DNA from: Nonomuraea candida
GTDB taxonomy: Bacteria; Actinomycetota; Actinomycetes; Streptosporangiales; Streptosporangiaceae
Assembly: GCF_000725485.1 (NCBI RefSeq)
Contig: NZ_JOAG01000032.1
Span: forward strand, 62,001 to 126,000
Direction of reading: 5' to 3'
DNA length: 64,000 bases
Shown here one piece after another: positions 51,086 through 61,213 of the stretch. Within the stretch, counting starts at the first letter, position 1; the number at the start of each line of letters is the position of its first letter. The notes under the pieces were generated by a model that saw only the letters and a list, made by a program, of their open reading frames with translations, was not told the DNA's origin and made no database searches. A program made the translations under genes and the position numbers.

Positions 51086-52268
51086 AAAAAGCGAGTCTGG
51101 CCGTGACCAGGGCGGTCAGCACGGGGACCGCGGATGGGGTGATGGTGCCTGCCGCGACGAGGTCGGCCAGGGTGAAGGTACGGCGTGGTGGCAGGCGTAG
51201 CGAGACACAGGTGCCGCCTGAGGCGATGGGCGGGAGCACGGCATGGAGGCGGACTCCTCCCGGGAGGCGGGCGTCCACGTACGGGGAGGCGTCGTCCAGG
51301 CGGCGGCCGGCGGCTGTCGCCAGGCGTTGCGCCAGCCTGCGGACCGCTCCGTCGTCGGTGAAGGCGATGGAGGTACGGCGTAGGCCGCTGCCGTCGTCCA
51401 CCCATACCTCTCGTGGGCCGTTGACCAGGACGTCTGTGACATCAGGGCGGGCCAGGAGCGGCTCAAGAGGGCCTGCGCCTATCAGGTCGGCGCAGAGGGC
51501 CCGGGCTACGGCGAGGATCTCCGCATCGCCGTACACGGACTTCTCGGCTCTCAGGGCGACTGCCACCTGGGCTGCGGTGGGTTCGGCACCTGTCCTAGCC
51601 AGGCGTACGCGGACGGCTTCCACCAGTTCTGGGGAGACGGCGGTGCTGGTGCCGGTGGTGGTGCTGGTGCTCGTGTCGGTATTGGGAGGGGGCGAGGGGT
51701 GGTGACGGGTTTGGGAGTGCGGCTCCGGGGGCCGATGGTAAGGCTGGCCGGGGTCAAGGTGCGGCTTAGGAGGTCGCTGCTGTGTTTCGTGGGGGTGGAG
51801 ACGGGGCTCGACTATGCGAGTGTGCGGTTTCGCTGGTCGGGGGTGTGGTCCTTGGCTCGCGGGATGTGGCTCTTGGAGCTGGTTGCGGGCCTCTTGTGGG
51901 TGGCTGCCTGGCTCATGGTGCTCATGGCGTGACTTGTCGGTCTTGAGCTGAGAGGAAGCACCTGGTGAGGCCTGTGGGTGGAGGGGCCCGGGCTGTGGAT
52001 GAAGTGTGAGGGTCTGCGGACGGAGCATGAGGGTCTGCGGATGAAGCATGCGGCGAGGGCCAGGGTCCGGTTCGTTTCCGCTGGGGTGGGGCTCGTGGAC
52101 GGCAGGGCGGGGCTCGGGGGTGTGGTGTGGCCTGTGCCGTTGTGGGGGTGTCTGGAGCCTGGGTGGCTGGAGCCCGGGTGTCTGGGGCGCGGGTGTCTGG
52201 CGTGGGGGGAGGAGGGAAGCTTGGGGTTGGGGGCTGGGGTGGGCTTGAGGGTGATTGATGGTGGGCAT
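51039..52268 (-). pseudogene. tadA: TadA/CpaF pilus ATPase, N-terminal part cut in the P-loop
   Basis: 409 residues, starting at ATG 52268, only 4 nt after the TadZ stop, so this far-upstream start is supported. Residues 1-205 are a Pro/His/Gln-rich low-complexity extension. The T2SSE/CpaF domain runs from about 210: SPELVEAVRVRLARTGAEP, SVYGDAEILAVARALCADLIGAGPLEPLLA, DVTDVLVNGPREVWVDDGSGL, ASPYVDARLPGGVRLHAVLPP. The frame then reaches the P-loop GGTGTGKT and stops four codons later (EQRL) inside element DNA. As it stands it lacks Walker B and the His box, so it cannot be an active ATPase. The missing half is at 37441-38010. Confidence 0.92.
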
Positions 52269-52272
52269 GGGG

Positions 52273-53316
52273 TCACGCTGCTGGTAGGAGGTCTTGGAGG
52301 AGTGTGGTGCACAGGGCGCCGAGTACGGTGCGGGGGCCCAGTCTGGGGAGTTCGCCCCGGTTGAGGGTGGCGGTGAGTCTGGGTTGGTCTGGGAGGGTGC
52401 CGGCTGAGGGGATGCCCAGGGAGCTCATGGCCGTGTCGTCGTCGAGGACTCCCGGGCGGAAGATCGCGCGGACGTCTGCGGTGTGCCGGCGTACCTCGGA
52501 GAGGACCTGGGCGGCCGACAGGATGCCCCGGACGTCTGCCGTGGCCACCGTCAGGGTGGTCTTCGCCCTGGTGAGGGCTTCTTTTGCGGCCGGGTCTATG
52601 TGTCGGGGGAGGTCCACCACGACGAGGTCGAAGCCGCGCCTTCCCGCTTCGAGGACCGAGCGCATGGCCTGGGCCGGGATCGGGGAGACCTCGCCTCTGT
52701 GGAAGGAGAGGACCGCCAGATCTCCGAACGCGGGCAGGGCCGCCTGAAGCGCGCTGGAGCTGATCCTGCCTTCCCTTGCCACCAGGTCGCCCCAGCGGGC
52801 CCCGGACGCCTCCTCATGGCCCAGGAGCGCGTCTATGCCGCCGCCCAGCGGGTCTGCGTCCACGAGCAGGGTGCGGAGATGGTCGGCTGAGGCTCGTAGG
52901 GCCAGGCAGGCCGCGAGCACGCTCGCGCCGGCGCCTCCTCGGCCGCCAATCACGCAGATCAGGGAGCCTGAGCGCGGGTTGGGCTCCATGGCGTCGGCGA
53001 ACAGGTCCACCAGGTGGCGTTCGTCGCTGGGGAGGGTTATGACGGCTTGAGCCCCTACTGCCACGCATTTTCGCCACGTGTCCGGGTCGTCGGGGTCTCG
53101 GGTCACGAGGAGGACCTGGTCTCGGGCGGGGGGCGAGGTCGCCGCCACCGCCTCTGCTTGATCTGCGCCTATGGCTATGAGAGGGGCAAGGTTCCAGGAG
53201 GGGCGGGCGTGGGCGGGGGTGTGGGCCACGTCGAGCTGGGCGCCGGCTGCGGCTGCTGTGCGGACCAGGTCGTCGAGTAGGGCGTGGTCTTCGGTGATGA
53301 CCAGAGGACGGTGCAT
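52273..53316 (-). CDS. TadZ/CpaE-like protein (actinobacterial Rv3660c-like)
   Basis: A 347-residue MinD/ParA-like protein. Residues 1-115 form a receiver-like domain (LVITEDHALLDDLVRTAAAA). The P-loop region is GGRGGAGAS (124-132), where the usual Lys-Thr is Ala-Ser, as in actinobacterial CpaE homologues. TLLVDADPLGGGIDALLG and FDLVVVDLPRH complete the deviant Walker fold. TadZ places the pilus apparatus at its cellular site. GGGAGG precedes ATG 53316. It is the first gene of the tad operon and directly precedes tadA. Confidence 0.88.
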   Translation of the reverse strand: MHRPLVITEDHALLDDLVRTAAAAGAQLDVAHTPAHARPSWNLAPLIAIGADQAEAVAATSPPARDQVLLVTRDPDDPDTWRKCVAVGAQAVITLPSDERHLVDLFADAMEPNPRSGSLICVIGGRGGAGASVLAACLALRASADHLRTLLVDADPLGGGIDALLGHEEASGARWGDLVAREGRISSSALQAALPAFGDLAVLSFHRGEVSPIPAQAMRSVLEAGRRGFDLVVVDLPRHIDPAAKEALTRAKTTLTVATADVRGILSAAQVLSEVRRHTADVRAIFRPGVLDDDTAMSSLGIPSAGTLPDQPRLTATLNRGELPRLGPRTVLGALCTTLLQDLLPAA

Positions 53317-53597
53317 GTCGGCCTCCCAGGGCTGTGATGCTGCCTGCGCTGACGCCTTGATGGCGCGTGGGTGTGTGCAGCGGGGGTGGGAGGACGAGCT
53401 TGGTGGATGGGGTTGGGGTGGAGCGGGGCCGAACGGGGTTCTGTGGATGGCGACTGCGGTGGGATCGGGGGTTGTGGATGAGGGGCGGGGCTGGGGTCCC
53501 TGTTGTGGCATGCGTGCTTCGGCAAGGCACGGGGCGACCGGCGAGCGGGACGGTCCCGAGCCAGGTAGTCCAGGCAGTCCAAGCAGTCCAGGCCCGG

Positions 53598-53673
53598 CCA
53601 GGCGAGCCAGGGCAGGCCAGGCGAGCCAGGGCAGGCCAGGCGAGCCAGGGCAGGTCAGGTGAACCAGGGCAGG
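53598..53673. repeat. 19-nt tandem repeat, four copies
   Basis: CCAGGCGAGCCAGGGCAGG repeats three times exactly from 53598, then once with three changes (to 53673). It lies upstream of the tad operon. Confidence 0.85.
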
Positions 53674-53744
53674 TCAGAGCAGGGTCAGGACAGGTCAAGG
53701 CGGCGTCGGGACCGGGGCGAAGGTGGAGCCGGGGCGAACGGCCG

Positions 53745-53935
53745 TGCCGGGGCGGCCGAGCGGAGATGGCGCCGGCCAGCCGAGGGGAGGTGGCACCGAG
53801 TCGGCCGAGCGGAGGCAGTGCCGAGGGCCGCGGGCCGAGGGGAGGCGGCGCAGGGGACGGCCGAGCGGGGACAGTGCCGGACGGCCGAGCGGAGGCAGTG
53901 CCGGGCGGCCGGGCGGAGGCGGCGCTGGGGAGGGG
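53745..53935. repeat. Degenerate CGGCCGAGCGGAGGCAG repeats
   Basis: About seven irregular copies of CGGCCGAGCGGAGGCAGTGCCG-like sequence in 190 nt, continuing the repeat-rich region upstream of the tad operon. No gene is supported between 53317 and 54254. Confidence 0.6.
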
Positions 53936-53973
53936 GCGGGCACCCGGGGAAGGTGGGGTGGGTGGGGAAAAGG

Positions 53974-54008
53974 GGCGACCCCCGCCGGGGGGGAGAGCGG
54001 GGGTCGCC
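53974..54008. terminator. Strong hairpin, possible terminator or attenuator
   Basis: A 12-bp stem GGCGACCCCCGC (53974-53985) with GCGGGGGTCGCC (53997-54008), loop 11 nt. A second, smaller hairpin (arms CCGGCTC / GAGCCGG at about 54018-54041) follows at once. Neither has a T-run. Confidence 0.5.
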
Positions 54009-54229
54009 TGACCGGTCCGGCTCCGGGGGGGTAGAGCCGGTCCCGTTTCAGAAGAAAGCTTTCATCACTGAACCGGAGCCTGGCAAGGGACTTGCAAAGC
54101 TATCCCGTGCAAGGGCGCTCCAGTTTCGGGCGATACCACCGTATGCTGCCCGATCGACTCGAGTTTCGTCGAGGAGCAATCTCGTATTTTCGCCAAGTTT
54201 TTTTCGTGACCTGATAACGATCACATAAA

Positions 54230-54252
54230 GACGATCACCGAGAGTGATCGTC
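54230..54252. promoter_or_regulatory. Perfect 9-bp inverted repeat
   Basis: GACGATCAC and GTGATCGTC flank a 5-nt centre (54230-54252), with a further GATAACGATCAC just upstream in a rare AT-rich patch. It may be an operator or promoter element of the adjacent RNA region. Confidence 0.4.
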
Positions 54253-54254
54253 AC

Positions 54255-54540
54255 GGATCGGTAACCGGACTGGTCGCGGTGCTCGGCCGCGTACGGGCGG
54301 AGCGTCAGGCCATGCGTGGGTAAAGGTCTTGGTCCGAGGGGTTCCCATCAGGGCGGATCCGTCGTAGAAAGGTGTCACGGACCACTTGTCCGGGTGCATC
54401 AGCCGGGCACCCACGCGCGACCAGCCGCGGGAGGCGCGTCGTGACGGGCTTGACCCGCTCCGACGGATTGAGGTGCACGCTTGGTAACCCGGTGTGATGC
54501 ACCGGCAGACGGCGTCTCATGACTGAGACGCCGTCAGCTA
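54255..54540 (+). ncRNA. Putative structured small RNA, possibly 6S-like (scr3559-type)
   Basis: 285 nt with no credible gene but many complementary segments: ATCCGTCG (about 54357) pairs with CGACGGAT (54461-54468), GGGTT (about 54340) with AACCC (54486-54490), GGGTGC/GCACCC and ACGCGC/GCGCGT form local stems, and a 12-bp terminator closes it at 54508-54535. Nested long-range pairing is what a rod-like 6S RNA shows. From memory, Streptomyces coelicolor carries the 6S-like RNA scr3559 between the tad-like genes and the Fic-like gene, the same position. Strand is chosen from the terminator and is uncertain. Confidence 0.4.
54508..54535 (+). terminator. Strong hairpin terminator
   Basis: A 12-bp perfect stem (GACGGCGTCTCA with TGAGACGCCGTC) and 4-nt loop TGAC. 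It ends the structured gene-free region; no protein gene lies upstream on the plus strand, which supports an RNA gene. Confidence 0.7.
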
Positions 54541-54790
54541 TGTCGACTTCCCCCGTCGACGCGTTCCGCCCTGCGGGCGTCTCTTCTCAGCGGGTACGCC
54601 TGCCCCGGGGCGCCGTCTCACCTGCCCGGCCCATCCACCGCAGGACACCACCCCACCTGCGAGTACGTCCGCCACTGCGGGCGTCTCCTCATCTGTGGGC
54701 ACGTCCGCTCCTGCCGGCGCCTCCGCCCCGCGAATAGCCACGAACAGCCACGAACAGCCACAGACGGCCATAGACGGCCACGAGCAGGTG

Positions 54791-55576
54791 TCAGCCTCGC
54801 TGCATGGCCTCGCAGATGGCGGTGGTCTCGCGTACGCCGAGGGTTACCGCGGAGGCACAGTGTTGTACCCAGGTGGCGACGCCCTCCGGAGTGCCGCCGA
54901 GGTACGCGCGCAAAGCCTCCCCGTACGGCAGCTCCAGGTGACCCACCTCCACCGCCACCAGCGACTTCGGGTCCAGGCCGTACTCCACCAGCGTCAGCCG
55001 CTCCGCCGAGCGCGCCACGACCCCGTCGGCCGCGCCGAAGGGGCGCAGGACCGCCAGCTCCGCGTGCACCACGGCGGCCAGGACGATCGCGGGCGCCTTC
55101 GTGGGGCGCTCCAGCAGGTCGAACAGGCCGTCCATGCGGGTCGCGGTGTCGGCGGCGCTCGGGGCCGGGCCCAGGGACAGCGGGTCGGGGACGTCGTCCA
55201 CGTCTCCGGAGCGGGGGCGGCCCAGCTCCTCCTGGGGCGTGAGGCCGGCCGCCGCCACGACGTGCAGGCGCGCGAGCACCTGCCGGGGGGCCTTTCGCCA
55301 GGTCGCGCCCAGACGGCCCATCTCCGCCGACGCGCGCAGCGCCCCCTGGACGAGCGGGTCGTGGGCCTCGTCCCGGCGCAGGACGTCCAGGGGCACGTCG
55401 ACGCCCTCGATGGCGGCCGACGCCCTGGCTCCGCGCAGGGACGACTCCGTGGACACGGCGGGGCTGGCCCTGCGCAGGACGCGGTGCCGGTAGAGCCTGT
55501 CCACGGCCTGCCGGGCCTCGTCCACCGCCTCCGGGACGCCGGGAAGCTGGGCGATGACGGCCAAGGGGTCACTCAC
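54791..55576 (-). CDS. Fic-like protein with degenerate active-site motif
   Basis: A 261-residue protein with Fic N-terminal helices (SVSTESSLRGARASAAIEGVDVPLDVL) and a core that parallels Fic domains. The place of the HxFx(D/E)GNGR motif reads RPFGAADGVVAR: the catalytic His, Glu/Asp and Asn are not conserved. AMP-transfer activity is therefore doubtful. GTG 55576 starts VSDPLAVIAQLPGVPEAV with family-like beginning. From memory the Streptomyces homologue at the same location is annotated as an oxidoreductase/Fic protein and shows the same degeneration. Confidence 0.75.
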   Translation of the reverse strand: MSDPLAVIAQLPGVPEAVDEARQAVDRLYRHRVLRRASPAVSTESSLRGARASAAIEGVDVPLDVLRRDEAHDPLVQGALRASAEMGRLGATWRKAPRQVLARLHVVAAAGLTPQEELGRPRSGDVDDVPDPLSLGPAPSAADTATRMDGLFDLLERPTKAPAIVLAAVVHAELAVLRPFGAADGVVARSAERLTLVEYGLDPKSLVAVEVGHLELPYGEALRAYLGGTPEGVATWVQHCASAVTLGVRETTAICEAMQRG

Positions 55577-55681
55577 GGAAACTGACCTTACCTGCGGGTA
55601 GGTGGCGTCTGAGCAGCCGGGCGCACGGTCGTGCCCGGCCGCCCGGAGTTGTCCTGGCCCGCCGCGCGGATGGACGGGCCG

Positions 55682-55751
55682 GGTGCGGCAGGACCGGTGC
55701 GGCAGGACCGGTGCGGCAGGACCGGTGCGGCAGGACCGGTGCGGCGGGGCC
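55682..55751. repeat. 14-nt tandem repeat, five copies
   Basis: GGTGCGGCAGGACC repeats four times exactly from 55682, then once with changes (to 55751), between the divergent Fic-like and acetyl-CoA synthetase genes. Confidence 0.85.
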
Positions 55752-55975
55752 GGTTCCATTGCGTGTGCGGCCGGCGGGTGTCACGCGACTGCCGTAGCTC
55801 TCCGTGGCCGGCGTATGGGCGAGTGGTGACCGGGCGGACGGCGTGGCGATTGTGCGGGTTTATCGGTACGCACCCCGCTCCCGTTCGAGGGCGTACACGT
55901 TCGGGCGCGCACCCCGTACGGGGGGCCCATAAACCTCAGCCCCTTCCCTCCCCGCATATTTTCCGGATTTCAAGA

Positions 55976-56001
55976 TGACAACATTTCAATTGCATTTGTC
56001 A
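55976..56001. promoter_or_regulatory. AT-rich inverted repeat, probable control region of acetyl-CoA synthetase
   Basis: TGACAA (55976-55981) and TTGTCA (55996-56001) flank 14 nt in an AT-rich island about 130 nt before the acs start. TTGTCA also suits a -35 element with GATAAG near 56010. Whether it is promoter or operator cannot be told. Confidence 0.4.
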
Positions 56002-56132
56002 GGCACTTTGATAAGAGGCTCCTCCCCGGCCCCCGCTCGGTACGGACCTGTCTAGACCTCTTGTGTACCGCTGCCATGAGCTGGTGAAGTGGGACACGAA
56101 CCTATCCATTCTGGCCATAGAAGGAGCACGAG

Positions 56133-58106
<1,974 letters not shown>

Positions 58107-58122
58107 CAGCACGAGACTCACC

Positions 58123-58165
58123 ACAAGGCCGCATGTCCCCGCCGATCGGGGGCATGCGGCCTTGT
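58123..58165 (+). terminator. Hairpin terminator after acetyl-CoA synthetase
   Basis: A 13-bp stem (58123-58135 with 58153-58165), with an inner CCCC/GGGG extension, begins 17 nt after the stop. Confidence 0.8.
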
Positions 58166-58768
58166 GCCGACAGGGGGTGTCCCTGCCGAACCGGGGCCCG
58201 GCTCGGCCCACGGCTCAGGTCGCGGCGCGGGTCCGGTCCGGGACCCGGGTCGGGAGGTGGTCCGGGCCCGGACTCGGGTCGCGACGCGGCTCTGTCCAGG
58301 ACTCGGGTCGGGACGTGGTCCGGTCCAGGGCTCGGGTCGCGGCGCGGGGGGTGAAAGCAGGCGGGGTGAAAGCAGGCGGGGTGAAGCTCGGCGCTATCTT
58401 GTCCGATCGGGTAGATCTGGGAGTGACGGCGGAACTCGTGCCCGGTAAGTTCCTCGGCGTGTTCGGCGCCGCCTGGCTGTCAGCACCGCCCGGCCTGGCG
58501 AGACTGTCGGAGGGGCGCCACCGGCGGGAGATGGCGGCGGCCGCTTCCGGCCGGAGTCGGGTCCCGAGGCCGATCCCGGCGGCGGTGCTGATCGACCGGC
58601 GCCGCTCGACAGGCCCTGCTCGACAGAGCGCTGCCCGGCGGGTGCCGCCCGACAGGCGTCGCTCGACGGGTGCCGCTCGACTGGTGCTGCTCGACGCACG
58701 GGTACGCAACCGCCGCATTGCGCTGGATGATGTTTGACACGGCCACCAGGCCTCGATAGGAGACGTTC
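58166..58768. other. Gene-free, repeat-rich stretch
   Basis: About 600 nt with no supported gene. Repeats include CGGGTCGGGACGTGGTCCGG-like units (58180-58340), GGGGTGAAAGCAGGC twice (about 58347-58385) and CGCTCGACGGGTGC-like units (58600-58700). Confidence 0.55.
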
Positions 58769-59209
58769 ATGCCGCAGACTCCCGAGGAAGAATCCCTGGG
58801 CTCGCTGGTCGCCCAGGCGAGCAGTCACATCTCGTCCCTGATCCGCTCGGAGATCGAGCTGGCCAAGGCCGAGTTCAGGTTCGACGCCAAGCGGGTCGGG
58901 ATGGCGGCCGGACTGTTCGCCGCCGCCGCCTTCATGGCGCACCTGTGCCTGATCCTCGCCTCGTTCGCGATCGCGTACGCGCTGGCCCAGGTGATGCCCA
59001 ACTGGCTGGCCTTCCTCATCGTGACCGTGGTCTACCTGCTGGCCGCGGGTCTGCTGGTGTTCATCGGGGTCCGCCGGCTCAAGGGCCTGGCGGGGATGAA
59101 GCGCACCGCCCGGTCGATCAAGGGGCTCAAGGAGATCGCCACGCCTGACGAGCAGGCACTGCCCGCGCTCCACCCGGACCGCGAGCCGGTGACGCGTGAT
59201 GGCGCCTGA
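58769..59209 (+). CDS. Holin-X (DUF1469) family membrane protein
   Basis: A 146-residue protein. Residues 10-45 are an amphipathic helix (SLGSLVAQASSHISSLIRSEIELAKAEF); two helices follow (GLFAAAAFMAHLCLILASFAIAYAL and LAFLIVTVVYLLAAGLLVFIG), and the C-terminus is basic then polar. This matches the actinobacterial 'phage holin family/Holin-X' proteins, which are cellular and not lytic. It begins an operon: the next gene starts inside its last codons. Confidence 0.85.
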   Translation: MPQTPEEESLGSLVAQASSHISSLIRSEIELAKAEFRFDAKRVGMAAGLFAAAAFMAHLCLILASFAIAYALAQVMPNWLAFLIVTVVYLLAAGLLVFIGVRRLKGLAGMKRTARSIKGLKEIATPDEQALPALHPDREPVTRDGA

Positions 59210-60119
59210 CGAGTCGTTCGTACAGATCCAGGGGCCCTGGACACACCGCGCGGTGCACGCGGGCGGCACCCGCTTCCACGTCGTCGAGGCCGGGGACGGC
59301 CCGCTGGTCCTGCTGCTGCACGGGTTCCCGCAGTTCTGGTGGACCTGGCGGCACCAGCTCGTCTCGCTGGCGGAGGCCGGCTACCGGGCGGTGGCGGCCG
59401 ACCTGCGCGGCTACGGCGGCAGTGACAAGCCGCCGCGCGGCTACGACCTGCCCACGCTGGCGGGGGACGCGACGGGGCTGATCAGGGCGCTGGGCGAGAC
59501 CGGCGCGATCGTGGTGGGGCACGACTGGGGCGGGCTGCTGGCCTGGACCATGGCCGTGCTCGACCCCAAGTGCGTGCGCCGGCTGGTCGCCGTGTCCGCC
59601 CCCCACCCGCTGCGGCTGCGCGGCGCGCTGTGGACCGAGCCGTTCGGGCAGCTCAGGGCGGGCCGCCGGGCGATCGGGTTCCAGCTTCCGCTGCTGCCCG
59701 AGCGCCGGCTCACCCGCCACGACGCGGCGCTGGTGGGCAGGCTGCTGGAGGAGTGGTCGCGGCCGGGCTGGCCGGAGCCCGCCGAGTCGCGCACGTACCG
59801 TGAGGCGTTCAGGATCCCGGCCGTGGCACACTCGGCGCTGGAGTACTACCGCTGGTTCGGCCGCTCCCAGCTGCGCCCCGACGGCCGCCGGTACGCCCGG
59901 GCCATGCGCACCGAGGTCGAGGCACCCACCCTGCACCTGCACGGGGCGCTCGACCCGGTCGTCCTGCCGCGTACGGCCCAGGGTTCGAGCCGCCACGTGG
60001 CGGCGCCTTACAGGTGGCGGCTGCTCGAAGGGGCCGGCCACTTCCCCCATGAGGAGATTCCCGACGTGTTCGACACCGAGCTGATCGGCTGGCTGACCGA
60101 TCCGGAGCCCGACCGATGA
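59199..60119 (+). CDS. Alpha/beta hydrolase, epoxide hydrolase-like
   Basis: A 306-residue hydrolase. HGFPQFWWTWRHQL is the oxyanion-hole motif (HGxP), GHDWGG holds the nucleophile Asp (epoxide-hydrolase/dehalogenase type rather than Ser), LHLHGALDPVVLP gives the acid region, and GHFPHEEIP gives the catalytic His. The substrate is unknown. It overlaps the upstream gene by 11 nt and the next gene by 4 nt, so the three are translated together. A GTG at 59196 is an equivalent start. Confidence 0.9.
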   Translation: MAPDESFVQIQGPWTHRAVHAGGTRFHVVEAGDGPLVLLLHGFPQFWWTWRHQLVSLAEAGYRAVAADLRGYGGSDKPPRGYDLPTLAGDATGLIRALGETGAIVVGHDWGGLLAWTMAVLDPKCVRRLVAVSAPHPLRLRGALWTEPFGQLRAGRRAIGFQLPLLPERRLTRHDAALVGRLLEEWSRPGWPEPAESRTYREAFRIPAVAHSALEYYRWFGRSQLRPDGRRYARAMRTEVEAPTLHLHGALDPVVLPRTAQGSSRHVAAPYRWRLLEGAGHFPHEEIPDVFDTELIGWLTDPEPDR

Positions 60120-60559
60120 GAGACCGCGATCCCGAGGGCAGGCCGCGCAACGCCCGGCCGCGTGACGCGTACGGCAGGCCGCTCCCCTACGGCTCCCCCG
60201 GCATGCCGAGGGTGCCCGACGACTACGCCCCCACCACCGAGCAGGCGCTGGCCGATGGCCGCCGCTTCCTCGACGAGGGCCTGCCGTTCAACGCGCACGA
60301 GGTGTTCGAGGGGCGCTGGAAGTGCGCCCCTGAGGACGAGCGGGAGTTGTGGCAGGGCCTGGCGCAGATCTGCGTCGGGCTGACGCATCTGCAGCGCGGC
60401 AACGGGCGCGGCGCGGTGACGCTGTTCAGCCGGGGGGCGGCCAAGGCGCAGTCGTACGGCGGCGCGTACGACGCGGTCGGCAAGGCCGCCTCGGCCCTGA
60501 CCCAGCACAGCGACCCCGGCGAGGCCATCGCCCTGATCCTCGACAAGCTCCCGCACTAG
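60116..60559 (+). CDS. DUF309 domain protein
   Basis: A 147-residue protein. The DUF309 core is LPFNAHEVFEGRWKCAPEDERELWQGLAQICVGLTHLQRGN, with the conserved HE and LQGL patterns (core spans about residues 55-110), split here as FNAHEVFEGRW and ELWQGLAQICVGLTHLQRGN. The first ~40 residues are basic and polar. DUF309 proteins are small helical proteins of unknown function. It overlaps the hydrolase by 4 nt and is the last gene of that operon. Confidence 0.88.
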   Translation: MRDRDPEGRPRNARPRDAYGRPLPYGSPGMPRVPDDYAPTTEQALADGRRFLDEGLPFNAHEVFEGRWKCAPEDERELWQGLAQICVGLTHLQRGNGRGAVTLFSRGAAKAQSYGGAYDAVGKAASALTQHSDPGEAIALILDKLPH

Positions 60560-60572
60560 CCCCCGGTGACGC

Positions 60573-61187
60573 TCAGGAGGTGAGGGCCGTGCGGCCGGCG
60601 ATCAGCGCGAGCGTGGCCGCCTCGGCCCGCTTGACCGCCGTCTCCACCGCCTCCTCGCCCGTGCCGAACGTGCCCAGGTGCAGCAGCCCCGCATACCCGT
60701 GCGCGGCGGCCACCACGGCCAGCCCGAGCGCCTCGGCCGCCGCCTGATCGCCGTCCGCGAGGGCCGTCGCGGCACCCTGGAAAGCCTCCTTCACGGGCCG
60801 CATGGCCCGGTCGAGCTCCGGCTCTCCGACCGGCGTGAGCGTGCCGAACATCGCCTCGAACAGGGCGCGGTGGCCGGCCGCGAAGCGGACGTAACCCCTG
60901 GCCACCGCCGCCAGCCGCGCCTGCGGCGCGTCGCCGCCGCGCTCGGCCGTCACGGCGGCGACGAGCAGCTCGCCCGCGCGCGCGGCCACGGCCAGCAGCA
61001 GCTCGTCGCGGTCGGCGAAGTGCCGGTAGGGGGCGCTGACCGCGACGCCGAGCCGCCTGCTCGCCTCCGCCAGCGAGAACCCCTGGACGCCCTGCTCGGC
61101 GATCAGCTCCATCGCGGTGTCGATGAGCGCCGCGCGCAGGTCGCCGTGGTGGTAACGGTCTCGCTTGGTCGTCCTTGGCACCGCCAC
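60573..61187 (-). CDS. TetR-family regulator
   Basis: A 204-residue repressor. Helix-turn-helix: HHGDLRAALIDTAMELIAEQG, FSLAEASRRLGVAVSAPYRHFADRDELL. The C-terminal ligand domain is helical (RLAAVARGYVRFAAGHRALFEAMFG). It follows the aldo-keto reductase gene by 26 nt on the same strand and is probably co-transcribed with it and autoregulated from the palindrome at 62199-62235. Confidence 0.92.
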   Translation of the reverse strand: MAVPRTTKRDRYHHGDLRAALIDTAMELIAEQGVQGFSLAEASRRLGVAVSAPYRHFADRDELLLAVAARAGELLVAAVTAERGGDAPQARLAAVARGYVRFAAGHRALFEAMFGTLTPVGEPELDRAMRPVKEAFQGAATALADGDQAAAEALGLAVVAAAHGYAGLLHLGTFGTGEEAVETAVKRAEAATLALIAGRTALTS

Positions 61188-61213
61188 AGACTAGCGTGGC
61201 GCCAGGTGACGGC

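Noticed and set aside
38000..51100. The element as an ordinary prophage
   Set aside because: No capsid, portal, tail, terminase or lysis genes can be found among its open frames.
54048..54254. Minus-strand 68-codon frame beginning VTITLGDRLYVIV
   Set aside because: It begins inside the 9-bp inverted repeat, has no ribosome site and no recognised similarity; its codon use is atypical for the window.
58215..58718. Minus-strand frame rich in Arg and Pro between acsA and the holin-X gene
   Set aside because: It consists of translated repeats with no start signal or similarity.
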